NCBI GenBank assembly: GCA_025869365.1
Contig: JAOZVV010000051.1
Location: 1 to 64,000, forward strand
DNA length: 64,000 nt
Direction: 5' to 3'
Origin: Pseudonocardia sp.
Lineage (GTDB): Bacteria > Actinomycetota > Actinomycetes > Mycobacteriales > Pseudonocardiaceae
Positions 1 through 8,010 of the stretch are shown here, piece by piece (the stretch's first letter is position 1; each line of letters opens with the position of its first letter). Made by a program: the position numbers and the translations under genes. The notes under the pieces are model-generated. The model was not told the DNA's origin. It saw nothing but the letters and a program-made list of their open reading frames with translations, and did no database searches.

Positions 1-70
1 TGCCGTGCTGACGAGAACAAGACTGCTGGTCACAGCCCCGCGACACGATGGAGAGTGCCCCCGGCCCGGA

Positions 71-93
71 CGGATCCTCCCCCGCGGGATCCG
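71..93. repeat. short inverted repeat, possible terminator of an upstream gene
   Basis: The arms CGGATCC (71-77) and GGATCCG (87-93) are perfectly complementary around a 9-nt spacer. No T tract follows. Nothing else recognisable lies in the first 180 bases, so this may belong to a gene left of the window. Confidence 0.3.
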
Positions 94-180
94 GGGGTAT
101 TCCCCCCACCGGGACGGGGCTCCACCCCCACGCCCAGGTCAGCCGCGCGACGGACGCAGCGGCCCCGGGAGGGCCCCACA

Positions 181-216
181 TCCCTGACAGCAGGTGTCAG
201 GGATTCGCCCTACCGT
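181..216 (+). promoter_or_regulatory. operator-like inverted repeat and -10 element of a leaderless promoter
   Basis: A perfect 9-bp inverted repeat, TCCCTGACA (181-189) and TGTCAGGGA (195-203) with a 5-nt spacer, lies just upstream of a -10-like TACCGT (211-216). The ATG of the next gene is at 224, about one turn further. No Shine-Dalgarno sequence is present, so transcription probably starts at or next to the ATG (leaderless). The repeat would cover the -35 region, a position suited to repression. The regulator is not identified. Confidence 0.5.
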
Positions 217-223
217 TCTCGCC

Positions 224-715
224 ATGACCACCTGGCAGGAGTTCTCCGAGGTCGCACCCCGGATCGCCGAGATCTTCGTCCGCAGGCACACCGCGACGGG
301 CAACCTGTGCATGCTCGGCACGCTGAGATCCGACGGTTTCCCGCGGATCAGCCCGATGGAGCCCGCGCTGTTCGAGGGGGGTCTCTGGATCGGGGGGATG
401 CCCGGCACCGCCAAGTTCGGCGACCTGCTGCGAGACCCCCGCTTCACCCTGCACACCGCCACCGTGGACACCCAGGTGGGCGACGGCGACGCGAAGGTGT
501 GGGGTTACGTCGAGGACGTGCAGGACGAGGCGCTGCACCAGCGCTACGCGCAGGCCCTGTTCGAGCGCACGGGGTTCGACGTCCGGGGCCAGAAGTTCGA
601 TCACTTCTTCGCCGCGGACATCGTCGGGGCCGCCGCGGTCGAGGTCGGCGGCGGCCACATGGACGTCACGGTCTGGCGGAAGGGCGAGGCGGAGACGGTG
701 ATCCGCAAGCACTGA
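224..715 (+). CDS. pyridoxamine 5'-phosphate oxidase-like flavin split-barrel protein
   Basis: This 163-residue protein looks like a member of the PPOX/FMN-binding split-barrel superfamily, whose members bind FMN, F420 or haem and reduce small substrates in the cytosol. The stretch around residues 25-50, with LGTLRSDGFPRISPM followed by LWIGGM, is the typical first strand pair; the length suits a minimal single-domain member. An in-frame GTG lies 30 bases upstream, but the ATG at 224 sits at the expected leaderless position behind a TACCGT box, so it is preferred. The gene appears monocistronic and is convergent with the small gene that follows. The exact cofactor and substrate cannot be read from the sequence. 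Confidence 0.8.
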   Translation: MTTWQEFSEVAPRIAEIFVRRHTATGNLCMLGTLRSDGFPRISPMEPALFEGGLWIGGMPGTAKFGDLLRDPRFTLHTATVDTQVGDGDAKVWGYVEDVQDEALHQRYAQALFERTGFDVRGQKFDHFFAADIVGAAAVEVGGGHMDVTVWRKGEAETVIRKH

Positions 716-726
716 GGCCCGGCGAC

Positions 727-990
727 CTACTCCTCGGGGTCGTCACGCAGCTTCAGCACCGTCCACAGCACGTACTCGGCGGCTGCCCGGAACGCGTCCG
801 CCCGCAGCTCACCCCGGATGCCGAGGTTCCGCGAGGCGAGGTCCAGCATGCAGTCCTGGCCCACCCGGCGGACCACCATCGCCGCGACCTCCTCGAGATC
901 GAGGTCCCGGTTGTCCAGCCGGGTGAGCGCGAACTCGACGACCAGCTCCTCGTCGGTCACGGCCGCTCGATGTCCCGCACCATGCACCAA
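727..990 (-). CDS. small acidic hypothetical protein
   Basis: I do not recognise this 87-residue protein. It is acidic, predicted mostly helical, ends in DDPEE and contains no signal peptide or membrane segment. A downstream GTG start (around 960, giving VTDEELVV) is equally possible and would remove a poorly patterned ten-residue leader. It lies 11 bases from the convergent split-barrel gene and 58 bases downstream of the esterase on the same strand, so it could be the last gene of an esterase transcript. Coding potential is plausible rather than proven. Confidence 0.45.
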   Translation of the reverse strand: MVHGAGHRAAVTDEELVVEFALTRLDNRDLDLEEVAAMVVRRVGQDCMLDLASRNLGIRGELRADAFRAAAEYVLWTVLKLRDDPEE

Positions 991-1048
991 GCCTAGAGAG
1001 GGACGCCGGGCCCCGTGCCGGCCGCGACCGGCACGGGGGTCCGGATCG

Positions 1049-2140
1049 TCAGGCGAGCGAGCGCGCGAATCCGGTGACGTCCCGCACCGCCTCGGCGTAC
1101 ACGTCCGGCATCGCCGCGCGGAACAGGATCTCGCCGACGTGGCAGAGCCCCAGGTTGATCTTCCCGATCGACGGGACCCCCGCCGCGAGCAGCCGCCGGT
1201 GATAGGCGAGACCCTCGTCCCGGAGCGGGTCGAGCTCGTTGCAGGAGATCACGTGCGGCGGGAGCCCGCGCAGGTCCGCCTCCGTCGCGACCGCGGGCCA
1301 GCAGGTCGCGTCGGCGGCGTTCGCGGAGTCCGGGTCGTAGACGGCGGCGAGCAGCGGGAACAGCTCCCGGTTCAGCCAGTACCGGTCGTTCTCCCGGAGC
1401 GACCCCAGCTCGGCCGGCGGGTCCTCCCACGACCCGAGGATGTAGGGGCACTGCGCGTAGACGCCCGAGATCTCCCCGGCCCAGCCCTCCCGGTTGGCCT
1501 TGATCGCCAGCGCGAGCGCGAGGTTGGCCCCACCCGAGTCCCCGGTGACGACCACGTTCGACGCCCCCAGCTCGTCGAGATGCGCCGCCACCCAGCGGAG
1601 CCCCGCCGCACAGTCCTCCAGCCCGGCGGGGAACGGGTGCGCCCCCAGGACGCCACCGCCGTTGCGGTACTCGACGCCGACGACGACCGCACCCGCCGCG
1701 GCCAGCTCCAGCCGCCAGCGCGTGTAGAGCGGCCCCTCGGTGGCGAGCATGACCATGCCTCCGCCGTGGACCTGGTAGATGCAGGGCAGCGGCCCCTCGA
1801 CGCCGGTCGGCCGGTGGACGTGCAGCCGGATCTCGTGGCCGCCCTCGCCCTCGATCGTCCTGACCTCCGAGGTGACCCCCTCCAGCGGCGGCGAACCCTC
1901 CGCGAGAGCCGTGAACAGGCCCTCGAAGCCGACCTCGACGGCCTCGACGAACGCCAGGAGCTCCTCCCGGCTCGCGGTGGCCCGCAACGGCGCACCGTCC
2001 GCGAGGCCGGTGAGCCCGAAGCCCTCCAGGACCGCGACCATCCGGGGGTCCGCGCGGGGGTCGGTCCCGATCGTCAGGGCCGGGTCACCCAGCCGGCCCG
2101 GGGCGACGTGCTCCGCCGCCGGCGATGCCTCGGTTGTCAT
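1049..2140 (-). CDS. alpha/beta hydrolase of the hormone-sensitive lipase (HSL) family
   Basis: A 363-residue cytosolic esterase or lipase of the alpha/beta-hydrolase fold 3 type. HGGGM forms the oxyanion hole and GDSGGANLA carries the nucleophilic serine. ELDPLRDEG and GLCHVG near the C-terminus supply the acid and histidine. A roughly 100-residue N-terminal cap precedes the HGGG motif. The ATG at 2140 is chosen because AGGAG lies 5 bases upstream; a GTG two codons earlier is also open. The gene is divergent from a TetR regulator, which is the usual arrangement for local repression of an esterase by its own substrate or product. The substrate is unknown. Confidence 0.85.
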   Translation of the reverse strand: MTTEASPAAEHVAPGRLGDPALTIGTDPRADPRMVAVLEGFGLTGLADGAPLRATASREELLAFVEAVEVGFEGLFTALAEGSPPLEGVTSEVRTIEGEGGHEIRLHVHRPTGVEGPLPCIYQVHGGGMVMLATEGPLYTRWRLELAAAGAVVVGVEYRNGGGVLGAHPFPAGLEDCAAGLRWVAAHLDELGASNVVVTGDSGGANLALALAIKANREGWAGEISGVYAQCPYILGSWEDPPAELGSLRENDRYWLNRELFPLLAAVYDPDSANAADATCWPAVATEADLRGLPPHVISCNELDPLRDEGLAYHRRLLAAGVPSIGKINLGLCHVGEILFRAAMPDVYAEAVRDVTGFARSLA

Positions 2141-2189
2141 GTGCACTCCTCGTCGAGTTGCTCATCGTGGTGCTCGTCGTGACCGTTCG

Positions 2190-2246
2190 ATGCGTCGCAT
2201 GGACCGCTCCGTCGCGTCGATGCGACAGACCCTGGCGACTGTCGCG
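2190..2246. promoter_or_regulatory. intergenic operators between esterase and TetR
   Basis: Two inverted repeats lie between the divergent genes: ATGCGTCGCAT (2190-2200, an odd palindrome around T) and GCGACA/TGTCGC (2222-2227 and 2240-2245, 12-nt spacer). Their position fits binding by the adjacent TetR protein and co-regulation of both promoters. This is inferred from placement only. Confidence 0.4.
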
Positions 2247-2301
2247 CTAGTATGCGGTGGGTCACACCGCCCGTCAACGCACGGGAAGCCGGAGGAGCGA
2301 C

Positions 2302-2907
2302 GTGCACGAGGCAGCGACGCCGTTGCAGCGTCAGCTGGCCGGGACCGCCCCGGGCCGGCCGACGGCGCTGGCGGCGTTCACCCTCGCCCGGCGCTCCTTC
2401 CAGGCCGGACAGCGGCTGGACATGCAGGCGCTGGCCACCGAGCTGGGCGTCAACCGGGCGACCCTCTACCGCTGGGTCGGCTCTCGCGAGCTGCTGCTCT
2501 GCGAGGTGATCTGGTCCCTCACCCGGCGGACGCTGGAGCGGGGCCTGGATCGGGCGGACCGTCCCGGCGCCGGTTCACGGCTCGCCGTGCTCCTCGCGGA
2601 CTTCGTCTCGGACACCCTCGACCACCCCGGGATGCGTCGGTTCCTGAGCGAGGAGGGCGAGTACGCGCTGCGGCTGCTCACCCTGGGCTCGAGCGGATTC
2701 CAGCAGCGGCTGATCGCGCTGGTCCACCGCCTGGTCGTCGACGAGACCGCCGCCGGCCGGTTGTGCAGCCCGGTCCCGGCGGACGACCTCGCCTACACCC
2801 TCGTCCGGGTCGTCGAGTCCTACGTGTACCGGAAGGTGATCACGGGCGAGGAGCCGGACGGCGAGCGTGCGGGCCGGGTGCTGCGCGCCCTGCTCCCCGC
2901 CGGGTGA
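2302..2907 (+). CDS. TetR family regulator (QsdR-like)
   Basis: A 201-residue transcription factor. The N-terminal helix-turn-helix covers roughly residues 25-65 and ends in LGVNRATLYRWVGSRELLL; the Trp after TLYR is typical of QsdR-type TetR proteins. The rest is a helical ligand-binding domain. The GTG at 2302 follows GGAGGAG by four bases and is preferred over an upstream GTG at 2257. Divergent transcription from the HSL-type esterase and the palindromes between them suggest it represses itself and that esterase. The ligand is not known; QsdR relatives sit near lactone- or ester-degrading enzymes. Confidence 0.8.
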   Translation: MHEAATPLQRQLAGTAPGRPTALAAFTLARRSFQAGQRLDMQALATELGVNRATLYRWVGSRELLLCEVIWSLTRRTLERGLDRADRPGAGSRLAVLLADFVSDTLDHPGMRRFLSEEGEYALRLLTLGSSGFQQRLIALVHRLVVDETAAGRLCSPVPADDLAYTLVRVVESYVYRKVITGEEPDGERAGRVLRALLPAG

Positions 2908-3088
2908 TCGATCCGGCCCTTCAGACCGCACGTGCGCGCCGTCGAGGTCAGCGGTCAGCACGAGGGTCCACCGAATGATTCAACGCCCACTGGACCGAAC
3001 AGCCGCAATGTGTCGACGTTGGCCGCAACTAGTGGGCTTCGTCATTGCAACGTTTCGCCATCACGGTTCGATACTGACTGTGTCCGTG

Positions 3089-3104
3089 TGGTCACGCGTG
3101 ACCA
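3089..3104. promoter_or_regulatory. perfect 16-bp palindrome upstream of the globin-NOS pair
   Basis: TGGTCACGCGTGACCA is identical to its reverse complement over all 16 bases. It lies about 40 bases before the globin start, in the 240-bp gap after the TetR gene. It is the only long palindrome in that gap and is a strong candidate operator for the globin and nitric oxide synthase genes. It does not match an NsrR or FNR consensus that I can recall, so the binding protein is unknown. Confidence 0.5.
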
Positions 3105-3145
3105 TCGGCGAACCTGGACGGCAGAGGAAAGGCAGTTCGTTGGTC

Positions 3146-3727
3146 ATGCGCTCCGGGTCCGACCCCCTCCAGCAGGAACGACGCATGGCGGCGTGGTCCG
3201 GACGCCCCTCGGCCGAGGTGATGCAGGCGATCCGGGAATCGTGTCTCACGGTCGCGGACCGTCCGGTGGAGCTGGCCGAGGTGTTCTACGGACACCTGTT
3301 CGAGATGGCCCCGGGGCTGCGGACCATGTTCGCGGTCGACATGACCCACCAGATGCAGAAGATGACGGAGACCCTGCTGACCGCCATCGACACGCTCGCG
3401 CACAAGGACACGGCGGACCTCGAGGTGCTGCTGTACCGGATGGGCGCCGACCACTACGTCCGCCACCAGGTGGAGCCCGAGCACTACGTCCATGTCGCGC
3501 ACGCGCTGACCCGGGCGATCCGTGACCTCGTCGGCCTGTCCTACTCCAGCTACCTCAGCTCGTCCTGGATCGCCCTGTGCCAATGGGTCACCAACCACAT
3601 GTGCGCCGGCGCCCGGTCGGCGATGGAGGACAGGCCGGTGGAGACCCTCGCGTCGGCGATGCCGAGGCCCCGCACCGGTGAGGAGTACAGCCGCGGTTTC
3701 GGTCGCGGACGGTTCCGCCGCCCCTAG
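3146..3727 (+). CDS. single-domain globin of the flavohaemoglobin type
   Basis: About 193 residues forming one haem-binding globin fold without the FAD/NAD reductase module of flavohaemoglobins. The B helix reads VFYGHLFEMAPGLRTMF, matching the flavohaemoglobin pattern with the B10 Tyr. ADHYVRHQVEPEHYVHV matches the F-helix region, with the His of DHY (about residue 103) as proximal haem ligand. A charged tail rich in Arg follows. The start is uncertain: ATG at 3146 or at 3185, the latter with AGGA upstream. It lies 142 bases before a nitric oxide synthase on the same strand, so NO dioxygenation, NO buffering or haem-based sensing is the likely role. A partner reductase is not visible nearby. 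Confidence 0.75.
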   Translation: MRSGSDPLQQERRMAAWSGRPSAEVMQAIRESCLTVADRPVELAEVFYGHLFEMAPGLRTMFAVDMTHQMQKMTETLLTAIDTLAHKDTADLEVLLYRMGADHYVRHQVEPEHYVHVAHALTRAIRDLVGLSYSSYLSSSWIALCQWVTNHMCAGARSAMEDRPVETLASAMPRPRTGEEYSRGFGRGRFRRP

Positions 3728-3869
3728 CAGCGCCCCACGAAGACACGAGCCGACACTCACCCTGCCGACAGCTCACCCGCCGACCCCGCTCCCCCGAGGG
3801 TGAGGTCGCTCGCCCGACACGGGCCGCGATCCCACCCGGCGAGCGCCGGCGCCCGACCCGGAGGAATCT

Positions 3870-5093
3870 GTGACTCCCCTCGCTGGTGCACCCGCACACT
3901 GCACCGACGACATCGTCGTGCCACGGCAAACCCGCCAGGCCTACTCCGACGCCCCACGGTGCCCCGTCTCGGCAGTCGCGGCGACACCTCCCGCGGAGAG
4001 GACGATCGAGCCGGTCGACCTCGCCGCGGCGGAGCAGTTCCTCGACCTGTACTACTCCGAGAACCCTGCGCCCGTCGCCTACGAGGAGCGCCTGCGCGAG
4101 GTGCGGACCGAGATCGACGAGACCGGCTCCTACGACCACACCCCGGAGGAATTGGCCTTCGGGGCCCGCGTCGCGTGGCGCAACTCCGCCCGCTGCATCG
4201 GCCGGCTCTACTGGAACAGCCTGCACCTGCGGGACCGCCGCATGGTGTCGGATCCGGCGGAGGTCGGCGCCGAGAGCGTCGCGCACCTGCGGGAGAGCAC
4301 CCGGGGCGGTCGTGTCCGGTCGACGATCACGATCTTCGCACCGGACCGGCCCGGCCGGCCGGGACCACGGATCGTCAACGAGCAGCTCGTCCGCTACGCG
4401 GGCCGGCGGCGGCCGGACGGCACGGTGCTCGGGGACCCCCGCACGCTCGACCTCACCACCCGCGCCCTCGCGCTGGGCTGGCAGCCGGCGGACCCGCCCG
4501 GACGCTTCGACATCCTCCCGCTGATCATCACCGACGGCGCGGACCGCGCGACGCTGCACGACGTGCCCCGGGACGCGGTGCTCGAGGTCCCGCTCAGCCA
4601 TCCCGAGCACGCCTGGTTCGCCGACCTGTTCCTGCGCTGGCACGCCGTGCCCGCGATCAGCAACATGCCGCTGGAGATCGGCGGCGTGCGCTATCCGGCG
4701 GCCCCGTTCAACGGGTACTACCTCGGCACCGAGATCGGCGCCCGGAACCTGGCGGACCCGGACCGCTACGACATGCTGCCCACGATCGCGGAGCGGATGG
4801 GCCTGGACACCAGCTCGCCGCGCACCCTCTGGAAGGACCGCGCGCTCGTCGAGCTCGTGCTCGCGGTGCACCACTCGTTCGACCGGGCGGGTGTCACCAT
4901 GGCGGACCACCACACCGAGTCCGAGCGCTTCCTCACCCACCTGGACCGCGAGGAGCGGGCCGGGCGGCAGTGCCCCGCGGACTGGAGCTGGATCGTCCCG
5001 CCGATCTCCGGCGGGGCCACCCCGGTGTTCCACCGCTACTACGACGAGCCGCTGCCGGACACCCGGCCGGCCTTCCTGCCGCCCGGCAGCTGA
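3870..5093 (+). CDS. nos: bacterial nitric oxide synthase, oxygenase domain only
   Basis: A 407-residue haem enzyme that oxidises L-arginine to citrulline and NO, using reductases encoded elsewhere. The proximal thiolate is Cys109 in WRNSARCIGRLYW. The substrate site is ISNMPLEIGG followed by FNGYYLGTEIGARN, with Glu288 as the arginine-binding residue. WSWIVPPISGG near the C-terminus completes the pterin and haem edge. There is no calmodulin linker or flavin module, as in other bacterial NOS. An N-terminal extension of about 50 residues precedes the conserved core. The GTG start follows GGAGGA by six bases. It is downstream of a globin and ends at a strong hairpin. NO could serve stress protection, signalling or nitration chemistry; no nitrating P450 is present here. 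Confidence 0.93.
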   Translation: MTPLAGAPAHCTDDIVVPRQTRQAYSDAPRCPVSAVAATPPAERTIEPVDLAAAEQFLDLYYSENPAPVAYEERLREVRTEIDETGSYDHTPEELAFGARVAWRNSARCIGRLYWNSLHLRDRRMVSDPAEVGAESVAHLRESTRGGRVRSTITIFAPDRPGRPGPRIVNEQLVRYAGRRRPDGTVLGDPRTLDLTTRALALGWQPADPPGRFDILPLIITDGADRATLHDVPRDAVLEVPLSHPEHAWFADLFLRWHAVPAISNMPLEIGGVRYPAAPFNGYYLGTEIGARNLADPDRYDMLPTIAERMGLDTSSPRTLWKDRALVELVLAVHHSFDRAGVTMADHHTESERFLTHLDREERAGRQCPADWSWIVPPISGGATPVFHRYYDEPLPDTRPAFLPPGS

Positions 5094-5097
5094 CGGC

Positions 5098-5129
5098 GGA
5101 GGGCCGGGGGGCACGCCCTCCGGCCCTCC
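5098..5129. terminator. bidirectional hairpin between nos and lsr2
   Basis: GGAGGGCCGG (5098-5107) and CCGGCCCTCC (5120-5129) form a perfect 10-bp stem with a 12-nt loop between two convergent genes. No U tract follows in either direction, which is common in high-GC actinomycetes. Confidence 0.6.
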
Positions 5130-5145
5130 GGTCCGGACGTCGCGG

Positions 5146-5616
5146 TCAGGCGTCGACCTTCTTCCGGCTGCGGCGCGTCGGCTTCACGTCCGCCTCGACG
5201 AACACGGCCTCGACCTTCGACGTCGGCGCGGCAGCAGGCACGGCGGCAGCAGGAGCAGCGGCGGGCTCGGCCGTGGGGGCGCTCCCGCGGTTCTCGTACG
5301 CCGTGACGACCGCGGACGGGATCCGGCCCCGCGCGGACACCGGATGCCCGTTGGCGTTCGCCCATTCACGGATCGCGGCGGACTCGTCACGCGGGCGGCC
5401 GCCCCGGGCCTCGCCCTTCGTCCGGGCGGCGACCGGCGCACGTCCCGCCCGGCGGGCCGCGGCGACATAGGGGGCGAGCACGTCGCGCAGACCGGCTGCG
5501 TTCGTCTCGTTCAGGTCGATCTCGAAGGTCGTGCCGTCCAGCGCGAACGGGACGGTCTCGACCGCCTCACCGCCGTCCAGGTCGTCGACGAGCCGGACCC
5601 GGGTGATCTGAGCCAT
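5146..5616 (-). CDS. lsr2: Lsr2-family nucleoid-associated protein with long basic tail
   Basis: A 156-residue H-NS-like DNA-bridging protein that silences AT-rich and acquired DNA. Residues 1-60 (MAQITRVRLVDDLDGG, then TTFEIDLNE) form the dimerisation domain. Residues about 75-110 form the DNA-binding domain, with the AT-hook-like RGR in SARGRIPSAVV. Typical Lsr2 is about 110 residues and ends just after this. Here an Ala/Pro-rich linker and a basic end (TRRSRKK) add about 45 residues. The ATG at 5616 is chosen because it starts the canonical MAQI sequence; a longer reading from 5715 adds unrelated residues. It is convergent with nos. Confidence 0.92.
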   Translation of the reverse strand: MAQITRVRLVDDLDGGEAVETVPFALDGTTFEIDLNETNAAGLRDVLAPYVAAARRAGRAPVAARTKGEARGGRPRDESAAIREWANANGHPVSARGRIPSAVVTAYENRGSAPTAEPAAAPAAAVPAAAPTSKVEAVFVEADVKPTRRSRKKVDA

Positions 5617-5884
5617 ATTTGCTTCCGTTCCTGGTTCTCCTGTTTTCGGCGCCATTCTGCGCAGTTCTCTGCGAATCGTCGACCCTGCGTCACACTTCTG
5701 CGCGCATTCCCACACTTTTCCTGAGCACTTCCCGGACCACGGGCCCGGTCACCACTGTCCGTCGCTGGTCGGGCACCTGCCGCGACCACCACGCCGACCG
5801 CCGGAAATCGTCCGGCCGGCCCGCCCCGGCGATCTCCCCAGGACGTGTATCCGGCCCCCGCCGACGGCCGGGAGGCGTGCTGGT

Positions 5885-6394
5885 GTGATGACACGCATGC
5901 AGGAGGACGGTGCAGGGGTGGCGATCGCCGACGACAACCGGCGGCTCTTCGACGCCGAGGCGGCCGCGCGGCTCCGCCGGGTGATCGGCCGCCTCGCCCG
6001 GGCGATGAACCCGTCCGCGGCCACGGAGGACCTGACCCCGACGCAGGCGTCGGTGCTCGGCGTCGTCGTGGCGCACGGGCGGGTGCGGGTCTCGGTGGTC
6101 GCCGAGCTCGAGGGCCTCAACCCGACGATGGTGTCCCGGGTGCTCGGCAGGCTCGAGGACCTCGGACTCCTGCACCGCGTCCCGGACGCCGAGGACCAGC
6201 GCGCGGTCCTCGCGGTCGCGACCGCGGCCGGGCGGGAGAAGAACGACCGCATCCGCGAGGCGCGGGTCACCGCGCTGCTGGACGTCGTGGACGGCCTGCC
6301 GGTGACCACGGTGGAAACGCTCGCGGCAGCGCTGCCGGCGCTCGAGGAGTTCACCGACGTCCTGCGCGGGGTGACGCCGCCCCGATCGGTGTGA
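5885..6394 (+). CDS. MarR family transcriptional regulator
   Basis: About 169 residues with the MarR winged helix-turn-helix. LTPTQASVLGVVVAHG begins the DNA-binding domain, LEGLNPTMVSRVLGRLEDLGL is the recognition segment, and RVPDAEDQRAV is the DxRxx wing. N- and C-terminal helices would dimerise. Several starts are possible: GTG 5885, ATG 5888, ATG 5897 or GTG 5918, the last with AGGAGG upstream. The BNR-repeat gene follows after about 100 bases on the same strand. MarR proteins usually respond to phenolic or oxidative ligands; no specific ligand is evident here. Confidence 0.8.
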   Translation: MMTRMQEDGAGVAIADDNRRLFDAEAAARLRRVIGRLARAMNPSAATEDLTPTQASVLGVVVAHGRVRVSVVAELEGLNPTMVSRVLGRLEDLGLLHRVPDAEDQRAVLAVATAAGREKNDRIREARVTALLDVVDGLPVTTVETLAAALPALEEFTDVLRGVTPPRSV

Positions 6395-6492
6395 TCGACC
6401 GGGTCCTCGGCCTCGATCCGGCGCGTACCCGATGAGTTCCGGCCGGGCGTGGAGTCCACCTCCGGAACAGCCGCGCGGCTGGAGGAGGTCAC

Positions 6493-7608
6493 ATGAGTGG
6501 CGTACGGGTTCTCGTCGGCACCAGGAAGGGCGCGTTCGTGCTCACCGCGGACGGGGCACGATCGACCTGGGAGGTGGCCGGGCCGTTCTTCCCCGGCCTG
6601 GAGGTCTACCACCTCAAGGGCTCGCCGGCGGCGCCGGACCGGATCTACGCAGCGGTGTCCGGGGCCTGGTTCGGCCAGCAGATCCAGCGCTCGGACGACG
6701 GCGGCCGCACCTGGGAGCCGGTGGGCAACGAGTTCGCCTACGCGACCGTCCCGGGCACCCACCAGTGGTACGACGGCACGGCCCACCCCTGGGAGTTCGC
6801 GCGGGTCTGGCACCTGGAACCGTCCCGGACGGACCCGGACACCGTGCTCGCCGGCGTCGAGGACGCGGCCCTGTTCCGCACGGTCGACGGCGGCCACAGC
6901 TGGTCGGAGGTCCCGGGCCTGCGCGAGCACGGCTCCGGCCCGCAGTGGCAGCCCGGCGCGGGCGGCATGTGCCTGCACACGATCCTCCCGGACCCCGTCG
7001 ACGAGAACCGCATGCTCGTCGCGATCTCGGCCGCCGGCGTCTTCCGGACCGACGACGGCGGGAAGTCCTGGCGCGCGGCCAACCGCGGTCTCGTGAGCGA
7101 GGGGATCCCGGACCCGGACGCCGAGGTCGGGCACTGCGTCCACAAGCTCGCGCTGCACCCGTCGCGACCCGAGACGGTGTACATGCAGAAGCACTGGGAC
7201 GTCATGCGGTCCGACGACGGCGGCGGCAGCTGGTACGACATCGGCGGCAACCTGCCGACGGACTTCGGTTTCGTCGTCGACGTGCACGCCCACGAGCCGG
7301 AGACCGTCTACGTCATCCCCATCACCAGCGACAGCGAGCACTTCCCACCGGACGGGCGGCTGCGCGTGCACCGCAGCCGCACCGGCGGCGGGGAGTGGGA
7401 ACCGCTCACGCGCGGGCTGCCCCAGGAACACTGCTACGTCGACGTGCTGCGGGACGCGCTGGCCGTCGACGGCCTCGACGAGTGCGGGGTCTACTTCGGC
7501 ACCACCGGCGGGCAGGTGTACGCCTCGGCGGACGCCGGTGACAGCTGGGCGCCGATCGTGCGCGACCTCCCGGCAGTGCTGTCGGTGGAGGTGCAGACGC
7601 TGTCATGA
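6493..7608 (+). CDS. BNR/Asp-box repeat beta-propeller protein (sialidase-like annotation)
   Basis: A 371-residue protein built from repeated Asp-box motifs: [32 protein letters not shown] and SADAGDSW, spaced as in a beta-propeller of the sortilin/Vps10 or sialidase type. No signal peptide is present, so the protein should be cytosolic. I see no sialidase catalytic Arg triad, so glycosidase activity should not be assumed. GGAGGAGG precedes the ATG. Its stop overlaps the start of a ThiS/MoaD-like gene (ATGA). That coupling suggests the propeller works with, or is modified by, the small beta-grasp protein. Confidence 0.8.
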   Translation: MSGVRVLVGTRKGAFVLTADGARSTWEVAGPFFPGLEVYHLKGSPAAPDRIYAAVSGAWFGQQIQRSDDGGRTWEPVGNEFAYATVPGTHQWYDGTAHPWEFARVWHLEPSRTDPDTVLAGVEDAALFRTVDGGHSWSEVPGLREHGSGPQWQPGAGGMCLHTILPDPVDENRMLVAISAAGVFRTDDGGKSWRAANRGLVSEGIPDPDAEVGHCVHKLALHPSRPETVYMQKHWDVMRSDDGGGSWYDIGGNLPTDFGFVVDVHAHEPETVYVIPITSDSEHFPPDGRLRVHRSRTGGGEWEPLTRGLPQEHCYVDVLRDALAVDGLDECGVYFGTTGGQVYASADAGDSWAPIVRDLPAVLSVEVQTLS

Positions 7609-7937
7609 ACGGGACCGGCACGACGGGGACCGGTACGGCTGAGATCCGGGTCAAGCTGCCCACCCATCTGCGCCGCCTCGCCGGGGTCGACGGCGAGGTC
7701 CGCGTCGAGGTTACGGAACCGGCCACGCTGCGGGCCGTGCTCGACGCCGTCGAGCAGCTCCATCCCGTGCTCCGCGGGGCGATCCGGGACCGGGGCACGC
7801 AGCGTCGGCGCGCCTTCGTCCGGTTCTTCGCCTGCGAGGAGGACCTGTCCCACGGATCGGCGGACGACCCGCTGCCGGAGGCGCTGCGCCGGGGGGCCGA
7901 GCCGCTGCTCGTCGTCGGGGCGATGGCGGGAGGCTAG
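7605..7937 (+). CDS. MoaD/ThiS-like beta-grasp protein ending in Gly-Gly
   Basis: A 110-residue small protein. It begins with a short Gly/Thr leader, then [14 protein letters not shown] and [15 protein letters not shown], the strand-helix pattern of ThiS/MoaD sulfur carriers. It ends VVGAMAGG, giving the C-terminal diglycine needed for adenylation and thiocarboxylate or isopeptide chemistry. No E1-like adenylyltransferase (MoeB/ThiF) or moa/thi gene is nearby. Translation is coupled to the BNR protein by ATGA overlap. It could be a sulfur carrier served by an enzyme elsewhere, or a ubiquitin-like modifier. Family assignment is good; function is unknown. Confidence 0.75.
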   Translation: MNGTGTTGTGTAEIRVKLPTHLRRLAGVDGEVRVEVTEPATLRAVLDAVEQLHPVLRGAIRDRGTQRRRAFVRFFACEEDLSHGSADDPLPEALRRGAEPLLVVGAMAGG

Positions 7938-7947
7938 ACCGAATTTC

Positions 7948-7981
7948 GGATGTTGAGGACATCCGGATACTGTGGGTATCG
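7948..7981. promoter_or_regulatory. two abutting 17-bp operators upstream of the TetR-like regulator
   Basis: GGATGTTGAGGACATCC (7948-7964) and GGATACTGTGGGTATCG (7965-7981) are two copies of one pattern, GGATRYTGNGGRYATC, placed end to end with no spacer. Each is an inverted repeat around a 5-nt centre. They lie 30 bases before the TetR-like gene, consistent with cooperative autoregulation. Confidence 0.6.
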
Positions 7982-8010
7982 TGATGCTCCGGACCGGGAT
8001 CGGAGACACG

